DNA of 64,000 bases from Actinotalea sp. JY-7876 (lineage in GTDB: Bacteria > Actinomycetota > Actinomycetes > Actinomycetales > Cellulomonadaceae): contig NZ_CP059493.1 of the NCBI RefSeq assembly GCF_014042015.1, positions 1,736,001 to 1,800,000 of the forward strand. The letters are read 5' to 3'. A program made the position numbers and the translations under genes. Below the pieces are notes generated by a model. That model was not told the origin of the DNA. It saw only the letters and a list, made by a program, of their open reading frames with translations, and ran no database searches. Positions 40,153 through 55,700 of this stretch are shown here, one piece after another (positions within the stretch are counted from its first letter, which is position 1; each line of letters begins with the position of its first letter).

Positions 40153-41391
40153 TCAGCCTAGCCGCGCGACGACGGCGTCCAGGAGCGCGTGCGCGACCTC
40201 GGCCTTGGTCCCCTGGGCACGGGCGACCTCCTCGCCGCGGGCGTCCAGCACGACGACGTCGTTGTCCGGCGTGCCGAAGCCCCGTCCGGGGCCGACGGCG
40301 TTGACCGCCAGCAGGTCGGCGCCCTTGCGCAGGGCCTTGGCGCGTCCGTGCTCGAGCACGTCGCCCGTCGCGTCGCCCGTCTCCGCGGCGAAGCCGACCA
40401 CGACCTGGCCGGGTCGCAGCCGGTCGGTGACGAGCTCCGCCAGGACGTCGGGGTTCTGCACGAGCTGCAGGGTGGCGCCGTCCGAGCCGCTCTTCTTGAG
40501 CTTGTGGTCCGCGACGGTGGCCGGCCGGTAGTCCGCGACCGCGGCCGCCATGACGACCACGTCGGCGGTGCGGGCGGCGCGGCGCACCGCGTCGCGCAGC
40601 TCGGCGGTGGTCTCGACGTGCTCGACGCCCACGCCCTCGGGCGCGGGGAGCTCGACGTTGGCCGCCACGAGCGTGACGTCGGCGCCGCGCTCAGCGGCGG
40701 CCTTGGCGATCGCCCAGCCCTGCCGGCCGGTCGACCTGTTGCCGAGGAACCGCACCGGGTCCAGCGGCTCGCGCGTGCCCCCGGCGGAGACGACGACGCG
40801 CCTACCCGCGAGGTCGAGCGGCGCGCGGCGGTCGTCCGGCCGTGAGGCTGCCCCGTGACGGTCGGCACCCTCGACGAGCGCCAGCGCCGCCGCCGCGATC
40901 GCAGCCGGCTCCGGCAGCCGCCCCGGGCCGGTGTCGGCGCCCGTGAGTCGGCCGGAGTCGGGGTCGAGCACGTGCACGCCCCGGCTGCGCAGGGTGGCGA
41001 CGTTGGCACGGGTCGCCGGGTGCTCCCACATCTCGGTGTGCATCGCGGGCGCGAGCAGGACGGGGCAGCGCGCCGTGAGCAGCACGGCGGTGAGCAGGTC
41101 GTCGCTGCGACCGGCGGCCGCTCGCGCGAGCAGGTCGGCGGTGGCCGGGGCGACCACCACGAGCTCCGCCTCGCGGCCGATGGCGACGTGCTCGACGGCC
41201 TCGACCCGCTCGAAGACCCCCGCCGTGACGGGGTGGCCCGAGAGCGCCTCCCAGGTCGCCCGCCCGACGAACTCGAGCGACGAGGGCGTGGGCACGACGC
41301 GCACGTCGTGCCCCGCCTCCGTGAGCAGGCGCAGGAGCAGGGCGGCCTTGTACGCCGCGATGCCGGCGCTGACGCCGAGGACGATCCGCAC
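40153..41391 (-). CDS. coaBC: Bifunctional phosphopantothenoylcysteine decarboxylase/synthetase
   Basis: A 412-residue flavoprotein for two steps of coenzyme A synthesis. The N-terminal CoaC half has [18 protein letters not shown], an active-site His region ([21 protein letters not shown]) and APAMHTEMW, where the usual Asn is His (seen also in related actinobacteria, to my knowledge). The C-terminal CoaB half has [27 protein letters not shown] and [17 protein letters not shown]. The GTG at 41391 has a GGGAG site just upstream. It lies between rpoZ and metK, the order seen in mycobacteria (Rv1390-1392). Confidence 0.95.
   Translation of the reverse strand: MRIVLGVSAGIAAYKAALLLRLLTEAGHDVRVVPTPSSLEFVGRATWEALSGHPVTAGVFERVEAVEHVAIGREAELVVVAPATADLLARAAAGRSDDLLTAVLLTARCPVLLAPAMHTEMWEHPATRANVATLRSRGVHVLDPDSGRLTGADTGPGRLPEPAAIAAAALALVEGADRHGAASRPDDRRAPLDLAGRRVVVSAGGTREPLDPVRFLGNRSTGRQGWAIAKAAAERGADVTLVAANVELPAPEGVGVEHVETTAELRDAVRRAARTADVVVMAAAVADYRPATVADHKLKKSGSDGATLQLVQNPDVLAELVTDRLRPGQVVVGFAAETGDATGDVLEHGRAKALRKGADLLAVNAVGPGRGFGTPDNDVVVLDARGEEVARAQGTKAEVAHALLDAVVARLG
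40155..40160 (-). promoter_or_regulatory. -10 element of leaderless metK
   Basis: Minus-strand TAGGCT, exactly six bases before the metK ATG at 40148, located in the last codons of coaBC. Confidence 0.5.
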
Positions 41392-41435
41392 GCCCCGCTC
41401 CCGATGTCTCGTGCCGCCCGCGGACGACGAAGCGC

Positions 41436-41699
41436 TCAGCCCTCGGTGGGCGTGACGGTCAGGAGGCCGGCGTTGATCTCGCGCATCGCGATCGAGAGCG
41501 CCTTCTCCTGGTGGCGCGCCTCGACGAGCGGGCCCACGTACTCCAGCAGGCCCTCGTTGAGCTGCGAGTAGTACGCGTTGATCTGGCGCGCGCGCTTCGC
41601 GGAGTAGATGACGAGGGCGTACTTCGAGTCGGCGGCCGCGAGCAGCTCGTCGATCGGCGGGTCGGTGATGCCCTCGGGTGCGGCGACGGTTCCGGCCAT
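41436..41699 (-). CDS. rpoZ: RNA polymerase omega subunit
   Basis: An 87-residue subunit that helps assemble RNA polymerase. It has [28 protein letters not shown] (the RPxxxL-like conserved core with SKY-LV--AAKRARQI) and [13 protein letters not shown], matching actinobacterial omega. The ATG at 41699 has GGAG upstream. It lies between gmk and coaBC. The 157-base gap before it holds a hairpin at 41805-41824. Confidence 0.95.
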   Translation of the reverse strand: MAGTVAAPEGITDPPIDELLAAADSKYALVIYSAKRARQINAYYSQLNEGLLEYVGPLVEARHQEKALSIAMREINAGLLTVTPTEG

Positions 41700-41804
41700 G
41701 TCTAGCTCCGTGTTCTCTCGGCTGTGCGTCCCGGCGCAGCGTGGCGCGTGCGGGTCCTGGCTGACGATCGTGGGGTCCGCGGGCGGCTGACGTCGCAGCT
41801 CCCC

Positions 41805-41824
41805 CGGCGGGACGAGGCCCGCCG
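41805..41824 (-). terminator. Stem-loop between gmk and rpoZ
   Basis: CGGCGGG (41805-41811) and CCCGCCG (41818-41824) form a perfect 7-bp stem with a 6-base loop. It could attenuate readthrough from mihF-gmk into rpoZ. Confidence 0.45.
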
Positions 41825-41856
41825 GTGCGACGGCACACGGTGGGCGACGGCCCATC

Positions 41857-42429
41857 CTACCTCGGCGTCAGTCCCATGACCTCGACCAGCTCGTCCGTCG
41901 CGCGCCGGACGTCGTCGTTCACGATGACGTGGTCGAACTCGCTCTCCGCGGCGAGCTCCACCTTGGCCGTCGTGAGGCGGCGCTCGCGCTCCTCCGCGTC
42001 CTCGGTGCCGCGGCCGACCAGGCGGCGCACGAGCTCCTCCCACGAGGGCGGCGCGAGGAAGACGAAGCGCGCCTCCGGCATCGCGAGCCGCACCTGGCGG
42101 GCACCGGCGAGGTCGATCTCGAGGAGCGCGGGCCGACCCGCGGCGAGCTGCTCGAGGACCGGACCGCGCGGCGTGCCGTAGCTGTTGCGCCCGTGGACGA
42201 CGGCCCACTCGAGCAGCTCGCCCTTGGCGACCATCTCGGCGAAGGCCTCGGGACCGACGAAGTGGTAGTGGACGCCGTCGATCTCCCCGGGTCGCGGGGC
42301 GCGCGTCGTCGCGGACACCGAGAGCCACACCTCGGGGTAGCGGGCACGGATGTCGGCGGAGACGGTGCCCTTGCCGACGGCGGTGGGGCCGGCGAGGACG
42401 GTCAGGCGTGCGGGTGACGTGTCGGTCAA
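41857..42429 (-). CDS. gmk: Guanylate kinase
   Basis: A 190-residue kinase converting GMP to GDP. It has the P-loop [12 protein letters not shown] (residues 12-23), the GMP-binding region [22 protein letters not shown] and the lid [11 protein letters not shown]. It reads TTG as its start at 42429, directly after mihF, with nine bases between; no ribosome site is clear, so translation may depend on coupling to mihF. The P-loop carries Val at a position often Ser/Gly, within family variation. Confidence 0.95.
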   Translation of the reverse strand: MTDTSPARLTVLAGPTAVGKGTVSADIRARYPEVWLSVSATTRAPRPGEIDGVHYHFVGPEAFAEMVAKGELLEWAVVHGRNSYGTPRGPVLEQLAAGRPALLEIDLAGARQVRLAMPEARFVFLAPPSWEELVRRLVGRGTEDAEERERRLTTAKVELAAESEFDHVIVNDDVRRATDELVEVMGLTPR

Positions 42430-42437
42430 GGCGTCGA

Positions 42438-42749
42438 TCAGCCGAACCGCTCGATGAGCGCCTGCGCCTGGTGCGGGCCCAGGCCGCGCAGGCGGCGCGT
42501 CTCGGAGATCCCGATGTCGGCCATGATCGCGCGGGCCTTGACCTTGCCGACGCCCGGCAGGGACTCCAGGAGGGCGGAGACCTTGAGCTTGCCGATCACG
42601 TCGTCGGTGCGGCCCTGCTCGATCACCTCGGCGAGGGAGCCCTGGGAGTACTTGAGGCGGTTCTTCACCTCGGCACGCGCCTGGCGCGCGGCGGCGGCCT
42701 TCTCGAGCGCTGCAGCGCGCTGCTCAGGAGTCAGCGGGGGTAGGGCCAC
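42438..42749 (-). CDS. mihF: Integration host factor, actinobacterial type
   Basis: A 103-residue nucleoid protein specific to actinobacteria (mIHF/sIHF). It shows an N-terminal helix ([19 protein letters not shown]), a basic stretch [15 protein letters not shown] and the helix-two-turn-helix DNA-binding region [20 protein letters not shown]. The C-terminal end is [18 protein letters not shown]. It is essential in mycobacteria and bends or compacts DNA. A good promoter lies at 42795-42823, and gmk follows. Confidence 0.96.
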   Translation of the reverse strand: MALPPLTPEQRAAALEKAAAARQARAEVKNRLKYSQGSLAEVIEQGRTDDVIGKLKVSALLESLPGVGKVKARAIMADIGISETRRLRGLGPHQAQALIERFG

Positions 42750-42794
42750 GCGTGGTCACCTTCTTCGCGGAGGGAGGAGTCCCGGATCGCGTCG

Positions 42795-42823
42795 AACCTA
42801 GCGATCTCGGAGGGTCAGGGCAA
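42795..42823 (-). promoter_or_regulatory. Sigma70-type promoter of mihF-gmk
   Basis: Minus-strand TTGCCC (42823-42818) and TAGGTT (42800-42795) are exactly 17 bases apart. Start near 42788 gives a 38-base leader with GAAGAAGG before the GTG. Confidence 0.6.
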
Positions 42824-42825
42824 TC

Positions 42826-42841
42826 GGCGCTGGTCAGCGCC
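42826..42841 (-). terminator. Terminator of the pyrimidine operon
   Basis: GGCGCTG (42826-42832) and CAGCGCC (42835-42841) form a perfect 7-bp arm pair directly after the pyrF stop and abutting the -35 of the mihF promoter, so one operon's end is packed against the next one's start. Confidence 0.55.
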
Positions 42842-42845
42842 GGGC

Positions 42846-43759
42846 TCAGCGCAGCGCGGCGGCCACCTCGTCGACGGTCCGCGCGGTCGCGGCGCGCAGC
42901 CCGGCCGCGTCGGGGCCGGCCCGCAGGACGGCGCGCGACGTCGAGACCAGGACCTGGGCCCTGGCGGCGCCGAACGCCGCCAGCTCCGCGGCACCGGCCC
43001 CCTGGGCACCGAACCCCGGCGCGAGGAGGGGGCCGCGGACGCCCGCGAGGTCGATGCCGAGCCGCTCAGCCGCCGGCGCGACCGTGGCTCCCACGACCAG
43101 TCCGACGGAGCCGAGGCCCGCGCCCGTGCCCGCCGTGGCGAGCTCCGCGGCGTTGAGGGCGCCCGCGTGCGCCGCGACGACGCCGGCGACGGACGCGGCG
43201 CTCCCGTCCGGATCGGCCGCGGCGGCGTGCTGGACCTCGGCGCCCTCCGGGTTGGAGGTGAGCGCGAGCACGAACAGGCCCCGGCCGTCGGCGGCGGCGC
43301 GCGTGACGGCGGGTGCGAGCGACCCGAATCCGAGGTAGGGGCTCACGGTGAGCGCGTCCCCGGCGAGCGGCGACCCGTCACGCAGGAAGGCGTCGGCGTA
43401 GCCGGCCATGGTCGAGCCGATGTCGCCGCGCTTGGCGTCGACCACCAGCTGCGTGCCGGAGCCCGCGGCCATCGCGACGACCTCCTCGAGCACGGCCACG
43501 CCCCGCGAGCCGTGCCGCTCGAAGAAGGCCGCCTGGGGCTTGAGCGCGGCGACCCGGCCCAGGAGCGCCTCCGTCACCGTGAGGGCGAACCGGCGCAGGC
43601 CCTCGGCGTCGTCCGTCAGCCCCCACTCGGCCAGCAGCCCGGCGTGGGGGTCGATCCCGACGCAGACGGGCCCGTGCTCGGCCATGGCGGCGGCGAGCCG
43701 CGCGCCGAAGCGCGGCCGGCCCGACGTCGTGCCGCCCTCCGCCCCCGGCACCGCGGCCG

Positions 43760-43763
<4 letters not shown>
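42846..43763 (-). CDS. pyrF: Orotidine 5'-phosphate decarboxylase (type 2)
   Basis: A 305-residue enzyme making UMP, the last step of the pathway. It has [44 protein letters not shown] (catalytic Asp-Lys-Asp signature) and [10 protein letters not shown], which fit the longer type 2 family. The first 20 residues are Gly/Ala-rich. Its GTG start overlaps the carB stop (GTGA). It is the promoter-distal gene of the pyr operon. Confidence 0.95.
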
Positions 43764-47090
<3,327 letters not shown>

Positions 47091-47107
<17 letters not shown>

Positions 47108-48335
47108 CGGGGGCGTGCTCCTCGTGGGTCGGGGCGGCGTGGTCGGCCGTGGCGCGGTCGGTGACCGAGCCGGTGGTCATGAGCTCGACGAACCGGTCGA
47201 ACAGGTAGCCGGCGTCGTGCGGGCCCGCGGCGGCCTCGGGGTGGTACTGCACCGAGAACGCGGGCAGGTCGAGGCACTCGAGCCCCTCGACGACGTCGTC
47301 GTTGAGCGCGACGTGCGAGACCGTCACGCGGCCGTAGCGGCCGCCGTCGTGGGGGGCGGTGGACTCCCCGTCGAGCGGCGCGTCCACCGCGAAGCCGTGG
47401 TTGTGCGCGGTGATCTCGACCTTGCGCGTGCGCCGGTCCATGACCGGCTGGTTCACCCCGCGGTGGCCGTAGGTGAGCTTGTACGTGCCGTAGCCCAGCG
47501 CGCGGCCCAGGAGCTGGTTGCCGTAGCAGATGCCGAAGAACGGGATCCGCCGGTCGAGCACGTCGCGCAGCAGCTCGATCTCGTGCGTCGCCGCGGCCGG
47601 GTCGCCCGGGCCGTTGGAGAAGAAGACGCCGTCGGGCTCCAGCGCGAGGACGTCCTGCGTCGTGGCCGTGGCCGGCAGGACGTGGGTGCGGATGCCGCGC
47701 TCGGCGAGCCGCTGCGGCGTCATCGACTTGATGCCGAGGTCGATCGCCACGACCGTCGCGACCGGCTCGGCGCCGCTCGCGGGTCCTCGCACCGGCTCGA
47801 CGGTGTAGGGCTCGGTCACCGAGACCTCGCTCGCCAGGTCCGCGCCGTGCATCGCGGGTGCGGAGGCGACCTCGTCGAGCAGGTCCTGCTCCGCCCGGCG
47901 GCGGCCCGACGCGTCCACGAGGGCCTCACCGGAGAAGATGCCCGCGCGCATGACGCCGCGCTCGCGCAGGTGGCGGGTGAGGGCGCGGGTGTCGATGTCG
48001 CTGATGCCGACGACCCCCTCGGCGCGCAGCGCGTCGTCCAGCGTGCGTCGCGAGCGCCAGCTCGACGGCCGGATCGCGGGGTCGCGCACGACGTACCCGG
48101 CGACCCAGATGCGCGTGGACTCCGGGTCCTCGTCGTTCATGCCGGTGTTGCCGACGTGCGGCGCGGTCATCACGACGATCTGCCGGTGGTACGACGGGTC
48201 GGTGAGCGTCTCCTGGTACCCGGTCATCCCGGTGTTGAAGACGATCTCGCCCAGGGTGCGGCCCGAGGCGCCGTAGGCCCGGCCGGTGAAGGTCCGGCCG
48301 TCCTCGAGGACCAGGACGGCGGTCTGGTCGGTCAT
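47091..48335 (-). CDS. carA: Carbamoyl-phosphate synthase small subunit
   Basis: A 414-residue glutamine amidotransferase subunit supplying ammonia to CarB. It starts [20 protein letters not shown] and has [18 protein letters not shown]. The class I glutaminase domain carries FFSNGPGDP, the nucleophile Cys in [17 protein letters not shown], and the His-Glu pair in [15 protein letters not shown]. An acidic/His tail extends past the family end. It is coupled to both neighbours by overlaps (ATGA with the membrane gene, 17 bases with carB). Confidence 0.98.
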
Positions 48336-48982
48336 CGGTTCTCCTCGGGCTGTGCGGGCGGTGGTGCGGCGGGCGGGTCCAGCAGCTCGCGCACGGCGGC
48401 CGCGAGTCGGTCACGGTCGGCGCGGCGGCGCGGGTACAGCCCCGTGTCGGCGTACAGCGGCGGCCCGTCGCGGTCGCCCGGCTGGGTCTCCCACCGGATC
48501 ACGACGATGCCCTCGCGGCCGACGACCTTGCCGGCGACGCCCGAGACGAGCTCGACGCCACGGATCGCTGCGCGCGCGATCGCGATGTCCTGCACCGTGG
48601 GCCGTTCGATGAGGACGCCGGCGTCGTGCACGTGGACGGTCGCCTGCGACGGACGCCCCATGCCGTACGCGGTGACACGCTCCAGCCACTCCCCCGCAGT
48701 CGTGGTCGACACGTAGGTGACCTCGACCGGCTCGGTGCGCGCAGGCCCCCTGTCGCCGTCCGTGTCGTCCGGCTCGACCTCGCGCCACGACTCGAGGGAC
48801 GCCCCGGGCACCGCAGGACCGATGACCGGGCCGCGACCCCGGGTGGGCGGCGGAAGCGTGCGCGGCGGCTCGGCGACGGCCGCGGCCGACCTCTCCGTCC
48901 GGCGCCGCCATCCGCGCAGCATCCCGCGGTACGCGAGGACGACGACGGCCAGCAGGAGCAGGACCGCAAGGAACGTCTTCAC
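48332..48982 (-). CDS. Membrane-anchored protein conserved in the pyr operon (Rv1382-like position)
   Basis: A 216-residue protein with one N-terminal hydrophobic helix ([20 protein letters not shown]), a Pro-rich linker and a folded domain with [24 protein letters not shown] and [13 protein letters not shown], which appears beta-rich and ends in a Pro/Gln tail. An export/membrane protein lies at the same place between pyrC and carA in mycobacteria (Rv1382). Its start overlaps the pyrC stop (GTGA) and its stop overlaps carA (ATGA), so it is co-translated with pyrimidine enzymes. Function unknown; there is no evidence for an enzymatic role. Confidence 0.85.
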   Translation of the reverse strand: MKTFLAVLLLLAVVVLAYRGMLRGWRRRTERSAAAVAEPPRTLPPPTRGRGPVIGPAVPGASLESWREVEPDDTDGDRGPARTEPVEVTYVSTTTAGEWLERVTAYGMGRPSQATVHVHDAGVLIERPTVQDIAIARAAIRGVELVSGVAGKVVGREGIVVIRWETQPGDRDGPPLYADTGLYPRRRADRDRLAAAVRELLDPPAAPPPAQPEENR

Positions 48983-50318
48983 GCGACGCCGCCCTGCGCG
49001 CCCGCCACGGCGCCCTCGACCGGCTGGCCGTCCAGCACGGTCGGGCGACCCCGCAGGAAGGTGGCGACCACGCGTCCCGCGAGCTCCCGCCCCTCGTACG
49101 GTGTGTTGCGGCTCTGGCTCGCGAGGTCGGCCGGGTCGACCGTCCACCGCGCGGCGGGGTCGACCAGCGTGACGTTGGCGGGCTCGCCGACCGCGAGGGG
49201 GCGGCCCTGGGCGCGCGCGCCGGTGTCGATCCGCCCGATGCGGGCCGGGGCGACCGACAGGACGCGGGCGACGTCGGCCCAGTCGAGCAGGCCGGTCTCG
49301 ACCATCGTCGTCTGCACGACCGACAGCGCCGTCTCCAGGCCCGTCATGCCGAACGCGGCCGCGGCCCACTCGCAGTCCTTGTCCTCGCGCGTGTGCGGCG
49401 CGTGGTCCGTCGCGACGACGTCGATCGTGCCGTCGGCGAGGCCGGTGCGCACCGCCAGGACGTCCTCGTCCGTCCGCAGCGGCGGGTTGACCTTGTACAG
49501 CGGGTCGTAGGTGCGGGCGAGCTCGTCGGTCAGCAGCAGGTGGTGCGGCGTGACCTCGGCCGTCACGTGGATGCCCCGGGACTTGGCCCACCGCAGGATC
49601 TCGACCGACCCGGCCGTCGACAGGTGGCACACGTGCAGGCGCGAGCCGACGTGCTCGGCGAGCAGCACGTCCCGCGCGATGATCGCCTCCTCCGCGACCG
49701 CGGGCCAGCCCGCGAGGCCGACCTCGGCCGAGACGCGGCCCTCGTGCATCTGGGCGCCGGCCGTGAGCCGGGGCTCCTGCGCGTGCTGCGCGATGACGCC
49801 GTCGAACGCCTTGACGTACTCCAGGGCACGGCGCATGAGGACGGGGTCGTGGACGCACTTGCCGTCGTCGGAGAACACCCGCACGCGCGCCGCCGAGTGC
49901 GCCATCGCGCCGAGCTCGGCGAGCTGCTCGCCCGCGAGGCCGACGCTGACGGCGCCGACCGGCAGCACGTCCGCCCAGCCTGCGTCGCGTCCCAGGCGCC
50001 AGACCTGCTCGACGACGCCGGCGGTGTCGGCCACGGGTGAGGTGTTCGCCATCGCGTGCACGGCCGTGAACCCGCCGAGGGCCGCGGCGCGGGTGCCGGA
50101 CGCGACCGTCTCGGCGTCCTCGCGGCCGGGCTCGCGCAGGTGGGTGTGCAGGTCGACGAGGCCCGGGAGGGCGACGAGCCCCTCACCGTCGACGACGACG
50201 GCGGACCCCGCCTCGCGCGCCGCGTCGGCGCCCGTGGCCACGATCCGGCCGTCCGCGAGCAGGAGGTCGGTCACGGGTCCGCCGAGCGGCGCGACCCCGC
50301 GCAGCAGGTGGGGGGCGC

Positions 50319-50322
<4 letters not shown>
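48979..50322 (-). CDS. pyrC: Dihydroorotase
   Basis: A 447-residue type I dihydroorotase (amidohydrolase) forming dihydroorotate from carbamoyl-aspartate. The HxH metal motif is [13 protein letters not shown]. Further ligands lie in [21 protein letters not shown] and [16 protein letters not shown], with the catalytic Asp in TDHAPH; the metal-bridging position in FSDDGKCV is Asp/Lys-containing. Located in the pyr operon with ATGA overlap to pyrB and GTGA to the membrane gene. Confidence 0.96.
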
Positions 50323-51994
<1,672 letters not shown>

Positions 51995-52098
51995 CCGGAC
52001 CGCGCACCCCGCCACGCCGTCGCGTCCACCGGCGCGCGGGGCCACGGTGGGCGCGGGGTCCCCGGGCCAGGCCGGGCCGCGGGTGGCAGTCTGGGCGG

Positions 52099-52710
52099 GT
52101 GACGACGTCGACGCCGGCCGGACTCCTGCTCACCCCGGGCTCGGGAGCGAGCCGCGACCACCGGACCCTGCTCGCCGTCGAGGCGGCGCTGGCTCCGTTC
52201 CCCGTGCGCCGGGTCGACTTCCCGGGGCGCGCCGCCGGGCGGCGGGGGCCGGAGCGGGCGCCCGTCGCCGTCGCGCACGTGCGGGCCGAGGCCGACCGCT
52301 TCGCCGCCGATCTGGGCGTGGACCCGGGCGCGATCGTGCTGGGCGGACGCTCGTTCGGCGGCCGGATGTGCTCGATGGCGCTCGCGGAGGGGCAGCCGGC
52401 CGCCGGCCTGGTGCTCCTGTCCTACCCCCTGCACCCGCCCGGCGCGCCGGAGCGGCTGCGGATCGCGCACCTGCCGCACGTCGGCGTGCCGGTGCTGGCG
52501 GTCTCGGGTCTGAAGGACCCGTTCGGCACGCCCGAGGAGCTGGTGCGCCACCTTGCCGCGATCCCCGGGCCGGTGACGACGATCTTCGTCCCCGGGGGGC
52601 ACTCACCCACCGATGACGCCGCCGTCGCGACGGCGGTCGCCGAGTGGCTGCAGGGCCTCGGGGCGGCGGTCTCGCCCGGAGCGGCGGATCCGCGCGCCGG
52701 CGGCGGGTGA
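52099..52710 (+). CDS. Alpha/beta-hydrolase family protein (KANL3/Tex30-like)
   Basis: A 203-residue small alpha/beta hydrolase. It has an N-terminal loop [26 protein letters not shown], the nucleophile elbow [12 protein letters not shown] (GxSxG) at about residue 84, Asp in [12 protein letters not shown] and His in FVPGGHSPT, completing a Ser-Asp-His triad. Homologues are often annotated as dienelactone-hydrolase-like or KANL3/Tex30. The GTG at 52099 has CAGTCT exactly six bases upstream and no ribosome site. Divergent from pyrR. Substrate unknown. Confidence 0.82.
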   Translation: MTTSTPAGLLLTPGSGASRDHRTLLAVEAALAPFPVRRVDFPGRAAGRRGPERAPVAVAHVRAEADRFAADLGVDPGAIVLGGRSFGGRMCSMALAEGQPAAGLVLLSYPLHPPGAPERLRIAHLPHVGVPVLAVSGLKDPFGTPEELVRHLAAIPGPVTTIFVPGGHSPTDDAAVATAVAEWLQGLGAAVSPGAADPRAGGG

Positions 52711-52734
52711 CGCGACGCCGCGCCGTCCCCGGGC

Positions 52735-52740
52735 CACGAT
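52735..52740 (+). promoter_or_regulatory. -10-like element of leaderless putA
   Basis: CACGAT ends exactly six bases before the ATG at 52747; no ribosome-binding site is visible. The first base departs from TAnnnT, so the call is tentative. Confidence 0.35.
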
Positions 52741-52746
52741 GAGCCC

Positions 52747-55700
52747 ATGCCCCCCACCACGGCCCTGGGTTCCCTGACCGACGACGCCGTCCGCCTCGCC
52801 GAGCGGTGGGTCGCCGCGACCGCCGCCGACCAGACCGCGAGCGAGCGGCGCACGACGGGACGCCTCGCGGGCCTCGTCTCGGACCCGGCGGGCCTCGAGC
52901 TGGCGGTCCGCTTCGTCGACCGGGTCGCGCGCCCGCAGGACGTCCGCGTCGCGGCGGCCGAGCTCGCCGGGCTCGCCGACCGGGCCTCGGCGGCCGGCGC
53001 GTTCCTCGGGCCGGCGGACCGGGCGCTGCTGGCGGTCGGCGCGCGCGTCGCGCCGGTCCTGCCGCACGTCGTCGTGCCGGCCGCGCGCGCCCGCCTGCGC
53101 CAGCTCGTCGGGCACCTCGTCGCCGACGCGGGCCCGGGCCTGCGCCGGCACGTCGCCCGCGCCCGCGCCGAGGGCTTCCGGCTCAACCTCAACCTGCTCG
53201 GCGAGGCGGTGCTCGGGGAGGTCGAGGCGCGCTCGCGCCTCGACCGCGTCCGGGCCCTCGTCGAGCGTCCCGACGTGGACTACGTCTCGGTGAAGGTCTC
53301 CGCCGTGGCGAGCCAGCTCGCCACCTGGGACACCGCGGGCAGCCGTGACCGGGTCGTCGACCGCCTGCAGCCGCTGTACCGGTCCGCGCACGCGCACGGC
53401 ACGTTCCTCAACCTCGACATGGAGGAGTACCGGGACCTGCAGCTCACCGTCGCGGTCTTCGAGCGCCTCCTCGCCGACGCGGACCTGAGCTCGATGGCCA
53501 TGGGCATCGTGCTGCAGGCGTACCTGCCCGACTCCCACGCGGCGCTGGACGAGATCACGGCCCTGGCGGCGCGCCGGGTCGCCGGTGGCGGGGCGCGCGT
53601 GAAGGTGCGCCTGGTCAAGGGCGCGAACCTCGCGATGGAGCGGGTCGAGGCCGAGCTGCACGGCTGGCCGCAGGCGCCCTACGGGACCAAGGCCGAGGTC
53701 GACGCCTCCTGGGTGCGCCTCCTGGACCGTGCCCTGGACCCCGCACGCACCGGCGCGGTGCGGGTCGGCGCCGCGAGCCACAACCTCTACGGGGTCGCGC
53801 TCGCCCACCTCCTGGCGCGCGAGCGGGGCGTCGGCGAGGCGCTGGACGTCGAGATGCTCCAGGGCATGGCGCCCGCCCAGGCCCGTGCCGTGCGCGACGC
53901 CGTCGCTCCCGACACCCACGTCCTGCTCTACACGCCGGTGGTGGCCCGGGACGACTTCGACGTGGCGATCTCCTACCTCGTGCGGCGCCTCGAGGAGAAC
54001 GCGGCGCCGCAGAACTTCCTGCACGACCTCTTCGCCGGCGGCCAGGACGGCGACGCCGCGGGCGTCGAAGGCCAGCGGGACGCGTTCGTCGCCGCCGTCG
54101 CCGGCGCCGCGACCGCCGCCACCCTGCCCCGGCGCGTGCCCCGCGGCGAGCCGACGCTCCCGGGTCCGGGCTTCGAGAACGTCCCGGACACGGACCCGGC
54201 CGTCGCCGAGGCGCGCGCCTGGGCGGCGGCCCTCCCGGCGCGCGACGTCGACGTGCCGGCCGCCGTGGTCATCCGCACGGAACGCGACGTCGACGACGCC
54301 GTGGCGGTCGCCCTCGGCCTGCGCGACTCCTGGGCCACCGCGTCGCCCGAGCGCCGCGCGGCGGTGCTGCGGCGGGCCGCGCTCGAGCTGGAGCGTGCGC
54401 GCGGGGACCTCGTCGCCGTGATGACGCAGGAGGCCGGCAAGACCGTCGCCGAGGGTGACCCGGAGGTCAGCGAGGCCGTCGACTTCGCGCGGTACTACGC
54501 GGACCGCGCCGAGGCGCTCGCCGACGGTGCGGTCCCCGGCGCGGTGTTCCGGCCGGACGGGCTCACCGTCGTGACCCCGCCGTGGAACTTCCCCGTGGCG
54601 ATCCCGGTCGGCTCCGCGCTGGCGGCGCTCGCCGCCGGGTCCCCCGTCCTGGCCAAGCCGGCCCCGCAGACGCCGCGCAGCGCGGGCGTGGCCTACGGCG
54701 CCGTGCGGCGGGCGCTCGAGGCGGAGGGCTTCGCCCCCGACCTGCTGCAGGTCCTCGACGCGCCCGAGGGCGACGTCGGCCGGCACCTCGTGACGCACCC
54801 GGACGTGCGCCGCGTGCTCCTGACGGGGTCGATCGAGACGGCGCGGCTCTTCGCGTCGTGGCGTCCGGACCTGGACGTGCTCGCCGAGACGTCGGGCAAG
54901 AACGCGCTCGTCGTGACGCCGTCGGCCGACGTCGACCTGGCGGTCGCGGACGTCGTGCGGTCGGCGTTCGGCCACGCGGGACAGAAGTGCTCGGCGGCCT
55001 CGCTCCTGGTGCTGGTGGGGTCGGCGGGCCGCGACGACCGGCTGCGGCGCCAGCTCGCGGATGCCGTGACGTCGCTCCGGGTGGGGCCCGCGTCCGACCT
55101 CGGGGTCGCCGTCGGCCCGCTGGTCGAGCCCGCGCAGGGCAGGCTGCTCCGGGCCCTGACGACGCTCGACCCGGGCGAGCGCTGGCTCGTGCGTCCGCGC
55201 CGCCTCGACGCCGAGGGCCGGCTCTGGACGCCCGGCGTCAAGCACGGCGTCGCGCGGGGCTCCTTCTTCCACCTCACGGAGGTCTTCGGGCCCGTGCTGG
55301 GCGTCATGCGCGTCGAGACCCTCGACGAGGCGATCGCCGTGCAGAACGAGGTGGCCTTCGGGCTCACCGGCGGACTGCACTCGCTCGACGAGCGCGAGAT
55401 CGAGCACTGGCTCCGGGCCGTGGAGGTCGGCAACGCCTACGTGAACCGGCACATCACCGGGGCGATCGTGCGGCGCCAGCCCTTCGGCGGCTGGAAGGCG
55501 AGCGCCGTCGGGCCCGGCGCCAAGGCCGGCGGTCCGGGCTACGTGCCGCAGCTCGGCGCGTGGGCGGACGCCCCCGACGTCCCCCGCGACGACGACGGCT
55601 GGCTCGCCTGGGCGCGGGCCGACGACGAGCGCTGCTGGCGGGAGCACTTCGGCGTGGAGCACGACCCGTCGGGGCTCGCCGTCGAGGCGAACGTGCTGCG

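Noticed and set aside
42438-42749. mIHF as an HU/IHF-alpha homologue
   Set aside because: Sequence lacks the HU beta-arm fold and matches the separate actinobacterial helix-two-turn-helix family.
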